64,000 bases of DNA from Bacteroides sp. (GTDB lineage: Bacteria > Bacteroidota > Bacteroidia > Bacteroidales > Bacteroidaceae), in assembly GCA_015060735.1 (NCBI GenBank), contig SUXX01000003.1:52409-116408 (forward strand), read 5' to 3'. The notes beneath the pieces are model-generated. The model did not search any database. It was not told the origin of the DNA and saw nothing but the letters and a program-made list of their open reading frames with translations. Every line of letters starts with the position of its first letter. Position 1 is the stretch's first letter. The position numbers and the translations under genes are program-made. This document shows positions 15,887 to 24,262 of the stretch, in pieces.

Positions 15887-18031
15887 TTATTCCACCAACG
15901 CAAAGTTCAGTTGCTTCCGTTCCAAGTTGGCACGAGTCACAATGACGCGGACAGCGTCACCCAAACTGTATCTCTTATGGAAACGGCGGCCGGTAAGGCA
16001 ATAAGCCTTTTCGTCAAAATCATAGAAGTCGTCATCCAGTTCGTGCATTGGAATCATGCCTTCGCACTTATTTTCGTTGATTTCTACATATATTCCCCAC
16101 TCAGTGACACCCGAGATGGTACCATCGAATTCTTGTCCCATGCGTTCGCTCATAAATTCCACTTGCTTGTATTTGATAGAAGCTCGTTCGGCATTGGCGG
16201 CTATCTGCTCCATTTCCGAGCTGTGTTCGCACAGGTCTTCGTATTTGGTCTGCATGACAGTGCGTCCACCAGCCAAATAGCGGGCCAACAAGCGATGTAC
16301 CATCATGTCTGGGAATCGGCGGATGGGTGAGGTAAAGTGGGTGTAATAATCGAATGCCAAGCCGTAGTGGCCGATATTTATGGTGGAATACTTGGCCTTC
16401 TGCATGGTTTTCAGCGATACCATTTCTACCACGTTCTGTTCTTTCTTTCCGCGTATTTGATGCAACAACTTGTTGAGTGACTTAGCCACTTCCGTTTTGC
16501 TGCCTGAGGTACGGATTTTGTAACCGAAACGGTTGACGAACCAGTTAAGATTTTCCAGTTTGTCGGGGTCGGGAAGGTCGTGGATGCGGTACGGGAATAC
16601 CTTGGCTTTCTTGTCTTTGGGAACCTTGCCGATGCATTCAGCCACGGTACGGTTGGCCAGCAACATGAACTCCTCGATGAGTTTGTTGGCCTCTTTCGAT
16701 TCCTTGAAGTAGACGCTCAACGGTTTGCCCGTTTCGTCGATTTCGAAGCGTACTTCCACCCGGTCAAAGTCTACGGCACCGGCGGCCATACGGTTCTTGC
16801 GAAGGATTTGTGCCAGTTCATTCAATTTAAGGATTTCATCCTTGAATTCGCCTTCGCCCGTTTCGATAACGGCTTGAGCTTCTTCGTAAGTGAAGCGGCG
16901 ATCACTCTTGATAACCGTCTTGACGATACGCGATTTCTTCACTTCTGCCTTATCGTTCATTTCGAAGATGACCGAATATGCCAGCTTTTCTTCGTTGGGA
17001 CGGAGCGAGCAGAGCAGGTTGCAGAGTCGTTCGGGAAGCATCGGGATGGTTCTGTCGACGAGATAAATCGATGTGGCACGCTTCTCAGCTTCCTTGTCAA
17101 TGCTACTTCCTTCCTTGACGTAGTGGGTCACATCGGCTATGTGTACGCCCACTTCCCATAGCCCCGGTTTGAGCGGACGGATAGAGAGGGCATCGTCAAA
17201 GTCCTTGGCATCTTTCGGGTCGATGGTAAAGGTTGTGATGGAGCGGAAGTCTTCGCGTTCGGCATAATCTTCGGGAGTGATGATGTCCGGGATATTGTCG
17301 GCAGCATTTTCCACATGTTTAGGATAAACGTAAGGTAAGCCGAATTCGGCCAAGATGGCGTGCATTTCGGTGGTATTGTCGCCGGCTTGTCCCAGGATGT
17401 CGATGACCTTTCCGATGGGGTTTTTGGCATCTTCAGGCCATTTTATTACCTTCACAACGGCTTTATCACCATCTTTTCCGCCTTTCAGTAAGTCGCGGGG
17501 AATAAAGATGTCGTTGGCCAGGGTGCGGTCTTCGGTAAGGAGGAAGGCGTAATATTTATCCACTTTCAGCGTGCCGACGAAGGTTTCTTTGGCTCGCTCG
17601 ATGATTTCAATGACCTCACCTTCCACCTTGCGTCCTCTACGTTTGGCAGTGAGGGCTATTTTCACCTTGTCGCCATGCATAGCATGTCTCGAACGGCGTT
17701 CGGCGATGAAGATGGCTTCGCTTCCATCATCCGGTATGAACATGTTCTTACCGTTTTTTTTGCGTTCGAAGGTTCCTGTCAGGATGATACCGTGGTTGTT
17801 CAGTTTGAAATGTCCGTTTTCCATCACTTGCAGGAAGTCATCTTCCGCCATTTCATTCAATATGTCCACGCAAAGCATTTTCAGCGGATGGGTGGTAAGG
17901 TTCAATCCGCGGAATATCTGCTTGAGGGCAAAATCTTCGCCCGGTCGCATTTGCATCCAAGTCATCAGTTGTTCGGCCAGTTCGCTCTTTCTCATGTGCT
18001 TTCCGGCCTTTTTTTCTTTTTTCTTTGTCAT
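15887..18031 (-). CDS. rnr: Ribonuclease R
   Basis: Processive 3'-5' exoribonuclease (RNB family), 714 residues, that degrades structured RNA and takes part in rRNA and mRNA turnover. There are N-terminal cold-shock/OB domains (about 60-240), then the RNB catalytic domain with TIDPKDAKDFDDALS near residue 270 carrying the clustered metal-binding aspartates. A C-terminal S1 domain (about 630-710) contains GTISGVTEWGIYVEI. The first 20 residues are Lys-rich. A near-consensus -7 sequence (TTACTTTG, 18059-18066 on the minus strand) precedes it. Single gene. Confidence 0.96.
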   Translation of the reverse strand: MTKKKEKKAGKHMRKSELAEQLMTWMQMRPGEDFALKQIFRGLNLTTHPLKMLCVDILNEMAEDDFLQVMENGHFKLNNHGIILTGTFERKKNGKNMFIPDDGSEAIFIAERRSRHAMHGDKVKIALTAKRRGRKVEGEVIEIIERAKETFVGTLKVDKYYAFLLTEDRTLANDIFIPRDLLKGGKDGDKAVVKVIKWPEDAKNPIGKVIDILGQAGDNTTEMHAILAEFGLPYVYPKHVENAADNIPDIITPEDYAEREDFRSITTFTIDPKDAKDFDDALSIRPLKPGLWEVGVHIADVTHYVKEGSSIDKEAEKRATSIYLVDRTIPMLPERLCNLLCSLRPNEEKLAYSVIFEMNDKAEVKKSRIVKTVIKSDRRFTYEEAQAVIETGEGEFKDEILKLNELAQILRKNRMAAGAVDFDRVEVRFEIDETGKPLSVYFKESKEANKLIEEFMLLANRTVAECIGKVPKDKKAKVFPYRIHDLPDPDKLENLNWFVNRFGYKIRTSGSKTEVAKSLNKLLHQIRGKKEQNVVEMVSLKTMQKAKYSTINIGHYGLAFDYYTHFTSPIRRFPDMMVHRLLARYLAGGRTVMQTKYEDLCEHSSEMEQIAANAERASIKYKQVEFMSERMGQEFDGTISGVTEWGIYVEINENKCEGMIPMHELDDDFYDFDEKAYCLTGRRFHKRYSLGDAVRVIVTRANLERKQLNFALVE

Positions 18032-18240
18032 AGCGGAACTGTTTTTATGTTTCTTGTTACAAAGTAAACAATTTTATTGAAAAGTTCGTTGGTTTTTGGA
18101 TGTTTTTTTGAGGTATGATGGACATTTGAACACTTGTATGCAAATTGTTATTTAAAAAAAAATTTGAATGTAAGGAATAATTCTTATCTTTATCCGCTGA
18201 AATAAACCAATAAAATAAACCAGTAAAATAAAATTTGATT

Positions 18241-20052
18241 ATGAAAAGACATTTCTTTCCTTTAATTGTTGTTTTGTTTGCCGCGTTTATGGTGGCTTGT
18301 TCCGAGGATTCCTCTGAAACTCCTCCGGTAACTCCGGAAATACCTACTACACCTTCAACTCCAGTCCCGGAAGAAACCGTTAAAAATGGATCTATAGAAG
18401 GTAAAATTATAGGAACGCAATGGTCGGTTGATTATGATAATAATAATGCAAAAAGCGATCGTGTGAATACGAAAGGAAATGTGTTTGATGGAGATTTCAA
18501 TACTTACTTTGCTTCTTATGACCGCTCAGGTACTTGGGTCGGCCTTGATTTGGGTGAGAAGTATGTAATCAATAAAATTGGGTATTCGCCACGTATCTCT
18601 CAGAAGGATAGGGTTCGTTTGGCTGTTATCGAGGGAGCCAATGAAGCTGATTTTAGTGATGCGATACCTATTTATCTCATTAAGGAAGAAGGCGTAGAGA
18701 ATCAGATGACTTATGCAGAAATAAATTGTTCGCGTGGTTTCCGTTATGTCCGTTACGTTGGACCGAATGATGATAGATGTAATTTGGCTGAACTGGCCTT
18801 TTATGGAGAAAAAGGCGAGGGAGATGATTCACAATTTTATCAAATAACCAACTTGCCTATAGTAGTCATCAATACGGAAGGAGCACAAGAAGTAACATCC
18901 AAAGAAGATGAGTTGTCATCGGTGGTGTATATCATCTCAGAAGAAGGGAAAAAACTATTGGCTACTAAAGATACCGGAGTACGTGGCCGTGGTAATGCTA
19001 GTTGGGGCTTCCCAAAAAAGCCTTATCGGTTGAAGTTTGATGAAAAACAACAGTTGTTGGATGCTCCGGCAAAGGCTAAAAAATGGACGCTGATTAATAA
19101 TTATGGTGACAAGACGTTGATGCGTAACATGATTGCTTTTGAAATCAGCCGTCGGTTGGGATTGGCATATACGCCTTATTGTCATCCGGTAGATGTAGTT
19201 TTGAATGGTGAATATCGGGGATGTTATCAGCTTTGCGACCAGATTGAGGTGAACAAAAATCGCGTGAACATCACGGAAATGGAACCGGAAGACACGGCTC
19301 TGCCTGAGCTGAGCGGTGGATATTTGATAGAAATCGATGCATATGCTTCGGGCGAAGCTTCGCATTTTTATTCTAACCAGGGAGCACCAGTTACCATCAA
19401 ATCGCCGGATGATGATGAGATTGTTTCTGTACAAACCCGCTACATTACCGATTACTTTAATAAGATGGAGAATACTATATTCTCTGCCAGCTATGCCAAC
19501 GAAGAAAAAGGTTATCGCAGATATCTCGATTTGGATAGCTTCTTGAAGCATTTTATGGTAGGAGAATTGAGTGGGAATACGGATACGTATTGGAGTGTTT
19601 ACATGACGAAGGACCGTGAGAGCGACAAGTTCTTTACGGGACCGGTATGGGATTTCGATATCGCATTCGATAATGACCAGCGAACATACCCTGTTGACCA
19701 CTTGCCTGATTTTATCTATGCAACCGTCGGTTCTGTGGCATCAGAATCAGTGCGTAACATGGTCAATGTCATTATCAAAAAAGATGAGGCTGCCCGTCAG
19801 CGTCTGTTGGAGTTGTGGAACATTGCCCGTAACGAACAGGGGATTGATGAAGCTTCTTTGCTTGATTATGTAAATCAGACCGCAGAACTGTTGGATGAGT
19901 CACAAAGGTTAAACTTTTTGCGTTGGGACATTTTAAGTCAACGAGTACACGAGAATCCTCAAGCCCTTGGGACTTATGAAAAAGAAGTGGATGTGGTGAG
20001 AAACTTCATTAACAAGCGTGTTCCCAAAATGGATGCCTTGATAGGAAGATAA
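18241..20052 (+). CDS. CotH-kinase-family lipoprotein with discoidin-like domain
   Basis: A 603-residue surface lipoprotein (lipobox MVACS, Cys20). A Thr/Pro-rich linker (about 25-48) leads to an F5/8 type C (discoidin)-like carbohydrate-binding domain (about 50-190; KGNVFDGDFNTYFAS, TWVGLDLGEKY). The CotH domain follows (about 215-590), with GRGNASWGFPKKPYRLKF, KKWTLINNYGDKTLMRN and GPVWDFDIAFDND, the last providing acidic residues typical of the atypical kinase fold. CotH proteins phosphorylate partners in Bacillus spore coats; in Bacteroidetes the substrate is unknown. I chose ATG 18241 over a TTG two codons upstream. It stands alone. Confidence 0.85.
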   Translation: MKRHFFPLIVVLFAAFMVACSEDSSETPPVTPEIPTTPSTPVPEETVKNGSIEGKIIGTQWSVDYDNNNAKSDRVNTKGNVFDGDFNTYFASYDRSGTWVGLDLGEKYVINKIGYSPRISQKDRVRLAVIEGANEADFSDAIPIYLIKEEGVENQMTYAEINCSRGFRYVRYVGPNDDRCNLAELAFYGEKGEGDDSQFYQITNLPIVVINTEGAQEVTSKEDELSSVVYIISEEGKKLLATKDTGVRGRGNASWGFPKKPYRLKFDEKQQLLDAPAKAKKWTLINNYGDKTLMRNMIAFEISRRLGLAYTPYCHPVDVVLNGEYRGCYQLCDQIEVNKNRVNITEMEPEDTALPELSGGYLIEIDAYASGEASHFYSNQGAPVTIKSPDDDEIVSVQTRYITDYFNKMENTIFSASYANEEKGYRRYLDLDSFLKHFMVGELSGNTDTYWSVYMTKDRESDKFFTGPVWDFDIAFDNDQRTYPVDHLPDFIYATVGSVASESVRNMVNVIIKKDEAARQRLLELWNIARNEQGIDEASLLDYVNQTAELLDESQRLNFLRWDILSQRVHENPQALGTYEKEVDVVRNFINKRVPKMDALIGR

Positions 20053-20130
20053 TTACCGAATGAAAAGAAATCAAGCAATTTCTGCTATAAAATCCGCTGC
20101 CTTTATGCCTGAACAATGATGGATTTCCTG

Positions 20131-20138
20131 TATCTTTG
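20131..20138 (+). promoter_or_regulatory. -7 element TATCTTTG for SDR-PAP2 pair
   Basis: Consensus -7 box ending 24 nt before ATG 20163. The TTG inside this box is in frame with the gene and could mislead start calling. Confidence 0.7.
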
Positions 20139-20162
20139 CAAACTGATTTCAATCGAATAAGC

Positions 20163-21176
20163 ATGGAAGGAAAAAAAGTATTGGTGACTGGAGCCAGCGG
20201 ATTTATCGGCAGTTTTTTGGTAGAGGGAGGCTTGGAAAGAGGAATGCAGATATGGGCCGGAGTGCGTCGTACCAGCAGCCGGAAATATCTGCAAGATGAA
20301 CGAATCCGTTTTGCTGAATTAAACTTTGGTGACAAGCAAAAGTTGAAGGAGCAATTAGCCGTACATAAGAAAGAGCATGAGGGATGGGATTACATTATCC
20401 ATTGTGCCGGGGTGACAAAATGTCTGCACAAAGAAGATTTCGACAGGGGGAATTATCAGGCAACCGTAAACTTAGTGGAAACACTGAGAGAACTTGATAT
20501 GGTGCCCGAGCGTTTCATGTACATCAGTTCGTTGAGTATCTTTGGACCGATTCATGAAAAGGACTATCAGCCTATCAGCGAACAGGATGTAGCACAGCCC
20601 AATACGGCTTATGGAGTCAGTAAATTGAAATCAGAAAAATATCTGCAAGGGTTGACCGACTTTCCGTATGTAATCTATCGTCCGACAGGAGTATATGGTC
20701 CTCGCGAACGTGATTATTTCCTAATGGCACAAAGCATCAGACAGCATGTGGATTTTGCTGCCGGTTTCAAGCGTCAGGACATTACTTTCATTTATGTAAA
20801 AGATTTGGTGCAGGCTGTTTATCTTGGGATGAAGCCTGAGGCATTACGTCGTGCTTATTTTGTTAGCGATGGGGAAGTGTATGAGAGCCGTACTTTCTCG
20901 GATTTAATTCAGAAAGAATTGGGAAATCCATGGTTATTACGTATAAAATGTCCGTTAATTCTGTTAAAATTCATATCTTTGTTGGCCGAATTCGGAGCGA
21001 GGTGTGTAGGTAAGACCAGTACGCTAAATCGAGACAAGTATAATATCATGAAACAGCGTAACTGGCGGTGTGACATTTCACCGATAATTAATGAACTGGG
21101 TTTCCAACCGAAGTATTTGTTGGAAAAAGGAGTAAAGGAAACCATGGACTGGTATAAAAAAGAAGGATGGCTTTAG
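20163..21176 (+). CDS. NAD(P)-dependent epimerase/dehydratase (extended SDR)
   Basis: A 337-residue extended SDR. The nucleotide-binding motif TGASGFIG is near residue 9 and the catalytic YGVSK (Tyr-x-x-x-Lys) near residue 150; the serine region SSLSIFG precedes it. The C-terminal part resembles 3-beta-HSD/dihydroflavonol-reductase types more than sugar-nucleotide epimerases. Its stop overlaps the PAP2 gene start by 10 nt, so the two are translationally coupled. Bacterial 3-ketosphinganine reductases are SDRs of this epimerase-like type and Bacteroidales make sphingolipids, so a lipid role is a reasonable but unproven idea. Confidence 0.8.
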   Translation: MEGKKVLVTGASGFIGSFLVEGGLERGMQIWAGVRRTSSRKYLQDERIRFAELNFGDKQKLKEQLAVHKKEHEGWDYIIHCAGVTKCLHKEDFDRGNYQATVNLVETLRELDMVPERFMYISSLSIFGPIHEKDYQPISEQDVAQPNTAYGVSKLKSEKYLQGLTDFPYVIYRPTGVYGPRERDYFLMAQSIRQHVDFAAGFKRQDITFIYVKDLVQAVYLGMKPEALRRAYFVSDGEVYESRTFSDLIQKELGNPWLLRIKCPLILLKFISLLAEFGARCVGKTSTLNRDKYNIMKQRNWRCDISPIINELGFQPKYLLEKGVKETMDWYKKEGWL

Positions 21177-22147
21177 ATTGGTTTAAAAAAGTAGAAACAT
21201 CGAAAGGACTGTTTGCGGTAGAACGCATCAGCCTGATATACAATGCAATCACAACACTGCTGATTGTATTGCTTTTCTCGCAGATGGATCATCCGGGCAG
21301 GATGCTCATTGAGCGTGTGGGGATTGTGGCTATTACTTTTGCCCTCATTTATCTATACCAGAAATATCCGTGTCGTTTGTCTGCCTTTGTGCGTATGGCA
21401 GTTCAGATGTCCTTTCTTATCTATTGGTATCCCGACACGTTTGAGTTCAACCGCCTTTTCCCGAATTTGGATCATCTTTTTGCTTCGGCAGAGCAAGCCT
21501 TGTTCGGGTGTCAGCCGGCTTTGGAGTTCATGAACTTATGTCCCTCCATTTGGTTCAGCGAACCGTTTAATATGGGATATTTTTGTTATTATCCGATGAT
21601 TGCGATAGTGGTGATTTATTATTTCATTTTCCGTTTCGAATGGTTCGAGAAAGTATCGTTCGTCATGGTCACTTCGTTTTTTATTTATTATCTGATATAC
21701 ATTTTTCTTCCGGTAGCCGGACCTCAATTCTATTTCCCGGCCATTGGGATGGACAATGTGGTGGAACAGAACTTTCTTTCCATCGGAGACTATTTCAATA
21801 ACAATGCCATATTATTGCCTGGTCCATGGTTTGAACAAGGATTTTTCTATGAATTGGTAGAGGCTTCACAAGAAGTCGGTGAGCGTCCTACGGCTGCTTT
21901 CCCTTCATCGCATGTCGGTATATCTACCATTTGTATGATAATGGCCTGGCGAGTGAACCGGAAGTTGTGTTACGGGCTGTTGCCTTTTTATGTCTTGCTC
22001 TGTGGGGCTACAGTATATATTCAGGCTCATTATTTGATTGATGTCTTCGCCGGTTGGGTTTCGGCAATAGGTATTTATATCTTATCGACTTGGATGTACA
22101 AGCATTGGTTTGCTTCGCGTGATTTTCGTCTGGTTTTGAATCGCTAA
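21167..22147 (+). CDS. PAP2-superfamily membrane phosphatase/phosphotransferase
   Basis: A 326-residue integral membrane protein with about six to eight spans. PAP2 motifs two and three are clear: FPSSHVGIS (near residue 245) and AHYLIDVFAGW (near residue 287), giving the catalytic histidines. Motif one (KxxxxxxRP) is weak, which is common in the AUR1/inositol-phosphorylceramide-synthase-like branch. A likely substrate is a lipid phosphate or a phospholipid head group. The gene is coupled to the SDR upstream and ends at a strong terminator. Family call good; substrate unknown. Confidence 0.82.
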   Translation: MALDWFKKVETSKGLFAVERISLIYNAITTLLIVLLFSQMDHPGRMLIERVGIVAITFALIYLYQKYPCRLSAFVRMAVQMSFLIYWYPDTFEFNRLFPNLDHLFASAEQALFGCQPALEFMNLCPSIWFSEPFNMGYFCYYPMIAIVVIYYFIFRFEWFEKVSFVMVTSFFIYYLIYIFLPVAGPQFYFPAIGMDNVVEQNFLSIGDYFNNNAILLPGPWFEQGFFYELVEASQEVGERPTAAFPSSHVGISTICMIMAWRVNRKLCYGLLPFYVLLCGATVYIQAHYLIDVFAGWVSAIGIYILSTWMYKHWFASRDFRLVLNR

Positions 22148-22159
22148 CAGATAATATTG

Positions 22160-22200
22160 AAAAAAAGTGCCGGTCGTTGCAACGATTGGCACTTTTTTTA
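22160..22200 (+). terminator. Rho-independent terminator after PAP2 gene
   Basis: AAAAAAAGTGCC, an interior mismatch, the inner arms TCGTTGCAACGA, then GGCACTTTTTTT: a long stem with a T tract. Confidence 0.85.
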
Positions 22201-22236
22201 CGTCTATAAGATAAAGAAACACAAAATTAAATATAT

Positions 22237-23097
22237 ATGAAGAAAAATCTTTTATTACTGGCCATGATTGCCATTGCATTTACCTCTTGTGCCGTACAAG
22301 CAGAAACCATTGTACCCAGTAAGAATTATATCACTAAGAAGGTGAAAGTAGATAGCTTTGACGGTATTTCGACCGCTACTTCCATCAATGTGGTTTATAC
22401 TCAGGTCTCGGGTAGCCCGGATGTCGAAGTCTATGCCCCGGAGAATCTGATGGAATATGTGAAGGTGGAGGTAGAAGACGATATGCTGAAAGTAAAGTTC
22501 CAATCAAAAGACAATCCGTTCAATGGCGTCAACATTAGCGGTAAGCATCAAACAGAAGTACGGGTGTCGGCTCCGGCTGTTCATGTTTTGCATGCATCCA
22601 GTAGCGGGGATATTGTTTTGAAGAACGGTCTTCGGATTCAAGGGCAGGTTACCATGAAATCGTCCAGTAGTGGAGACATCGAAGGAGGCGAAGTAGTGTG
22701 TGATGAATTGATAGCCTCGGCTTCGAGTAGTGGTGATGTAATCTTGAATCAGGTAGAATGCACTTCGATGCATGCGGATGCAAGCAGTTCCGGTGATGTG
22801 GAAATCAAGTACTTGGTAGCGGAAACGGTACAAGCAGATGCCAGTTCGTCGGGCGATGTCATTCTTGGCGGTGAATGTCGTTCGGCTAACTTATCTGCTT
22901 CGAGCAGTGGCGATGTGCAGGCCAAGGACTTGAAGGCGAACAAGGTTGTTGCCCGTGCCAGTTCGGCAGGTGACGTGACTTGTTATCCTGTGGAATCCTT
23001 AGAGGCTACAGCATCCAGCAGTGGAAGCGTGAACTACAAGGGAGATCCCAAACACATCGACTTCCATCCGAAGAAAGGATTAAACAAGATTGATTAA
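22237..23097 (+). CDS. DUF2807 (head GIN domain) repeat lipoprotein
   Basis: A 286-residue exported protein with a lipobox-like FTSC (Cys18). After an N-terminal beta region (about 25-110) come eight SSSGD-type motifs at roughly 20-residue spacing (ASSSGDIV, SSSSGDIE, ASSSGDVI and so on, residues about 125-275). This is the ladder expected of the DUF2807 right-handed beta-helix, or auto-transporter adhesin head domain. Function is unknown; surface adhesion or scaffolding is the usual suggestion. The stop codon overlaps that of the convergent dusB by 4 nt. No promoter is obvious; it follows a terminator by 36 nt. Confidence 0.85.
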   Translation: MKKNLLLLAMIAIAFTSCAVQAETIVPSKNYITKKVKVDSFDGISTATSINVVYTQVSGSPDVEVYAPENLMEYVKVEVEDDMLKVKFQSKDNPFNGVNISGKHQTEVRVSAPAVHVLHASSSGDIVLKNGLRIQGQVTMKSSSSGDIEGGEVVCDELIASASSSGDVILNQVECTSMHADASSSGDVEIKYLVAETVQADASSSGDVILGGECRSANLSASSSGDVQAKDLKANKVVARASSAGDVTCYPVESLEATASSSGSVNYKGDPKHIDFHPKKGLNKID

Positions 23098-24086
23098 ATG
23101 GCATAATTTCCTTTAATATAATCCAGGATGCTAAACAGGTCCTTCACTGTTTCGGCACGAAGCATGGCGATGCGAGTTTCCTTGAAGTTAGGGATACCCT
23201 TGAACATCGGCGAGTTGGCCAAGTGACGACGTACATGAAGGATGCCCCGGCGTTCGTCCAATAACTTGACACTATCCAACACTTGCTGGCGGAGAGTTTC
23301 CATTTTCCAGTCGAAAGACAATGGTGGAAGCTCTTCGCCGGTTTCCAGATAGTGTTTTACTTCCTTGAAAATCCATGGCCGACCGAAGCTGGCACGACCA
23401 ATCATGATACCATCTACCCCATACTTGTCGAAACACTCTTTGGCCCGCTGAGGGGAAGTCACATCTCCATTACCAATAATTGGGATGTGAATGCGTGGAT
23501 TCTTCTTGATGTCACCTATCAGTGTCCAATCGGCTTCACCGGTGTACATCTGGGCACGGGTACGGCCATGAACAGTCAAGGCTTCGATGCCACAATCTTG
23601 TAATTGCTCTGCAAGGTCGACAATGATGCGATGATCATGATCCCATCCAAGGCGTGTCTTCACGGTTACGGGAATCTTCACCGCATCCACCACTGCTTTG
23701 GTAATTTCCAACATCAAAGGGATATTCTGTAACATCCCTGCACCTGCTCCCTTGCCGGCTACTCGCTTTACGGGGCAACCAAAGTTCAAGTCAAGAATAT
23801 CAGGCTTGGCTTCTTCTACAATCTTGGCGGCCTCAACCATAGTTGGGACGTCCTTGCCATATATCTGAATGGCTACCGGTCGTTCCTGTTCGTCGATGTT
23901 CAGTTTCGCCATGGTTTTGTTCACCGAGCGTATCAAGGCATCAGCCGAAACGAATTCTGTATAAACCATATCTGCTCCAAACCTTTTGCACATCAGTCGG
24001 AAAGCCGGATCGGTTACATCTTCCATCGGAGCCAACACAACGGGTTGCTCACCTAAGTCTATATTTCTGATTTTCATTGTGGTCAT
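23094..24086 (-). CDS. dusB: tRNA-dihydrouridine synthase
   Basis: FMN enzyme reducing specific uridines of tRNA to dihydrouridine, 330 residues. The TIM-barrel start VVLAPMEDVTDPAFR, the active-site LDLNFGCPVKRVAGKGAGAGML (catalytic Cys near residue 104), LTVHGRTRAQMYTG and IIGNGDVTSP are all intact. DusB is the usual Bacteroidales type, but the exact uridine targets cannot be read. Two in-frame starts three codons apart (24086, 24077) are both possible. Its 3' end overlaps the DUF2807 gene tail to tail. Confidence 0.93.
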   Translation of the reverse strand: MTTMKIRNIDLGEQPVVLAPMEDVTDPAFRLMCKRFGADMVYTEFVSADALIRSVNKTMAKLNIDEQERPVAIQIYGKDVPTMVEAAKIVEEAKPDILDLNFGCPVKRVAGKGAGAGMLQNIPLMLEITKAVVDAVKIPVTVKTRLGWDHDHRIIVDLAEQLQDCGIEALTVHGRTRAQMYTGEADWTLIGDIKKNPRIHIPIIGNGDVTSPQRAKECFDKYGVDGIMIGRASFGRPWIFKEVKHYLETGEELPPLSFDWKMETLRQQVLDSVKLLDERRGILHVRRHLANSPMFKGIPNFKETRIAMLRAETVKDLFSILDYIKGNYAI

Positions 24087-24098
24087 TTATTGTTTTTG

Positions 24099-24179
24099 CG
24101 TGTCATTCTGAACATAGTGAAGAATCTAGAGGCATAAAGTAAATGTTATCAGATCCTTTGCTTTGCTCAGGATGACACG
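24099..24179. repeat. Dispersed TGTCATyCTGA palindrome, copy 1 (81 bp)
   Basis: Imperfect inverted repeat: CGTGTCATTCTGAACATAGT...CTTTGCTCAGGATGACACG. It shares its arms (GTGAAGAATCT / AGATCCTTTG) with the elements at 55.7 and 60.3 kb. It sits between the dusB start and the U32 promoter. Confidence 0.8.
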
Positions 24180-24230
24180 GAGAGAAATCGATTTATAACA
24201 TTTCCGCTGCAAAAATACAGAAAAAACCGC

Positions 24231-24238
24231 TACCTTTG
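24231..24238 (+). promoter_or_regulatory. -7 element TACCTTTG for U32 gene
   Basis: Consensus -7 box 24 nt upstream of ATG 24263. Confidence 0.7.
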
Positions 24239-24262
24239 CACACAACTTCAACAAAACGTGTT

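Noticed and set aside
20131..20162. Upstream TTG starts for the SDR, U32, DUF2461 and argS genes
   Set aside because: These TTG codons lie inside, or upstream of the transcript start given by, the -7 element TAnnTTTG and so cannot be translated.
22148..22236. Riboswitch ahead of the DUF2807 gene
   Set aside because: The only structure is the strong T-tract terminator of the PAP2 gene; the remaining 36 nt are too short.
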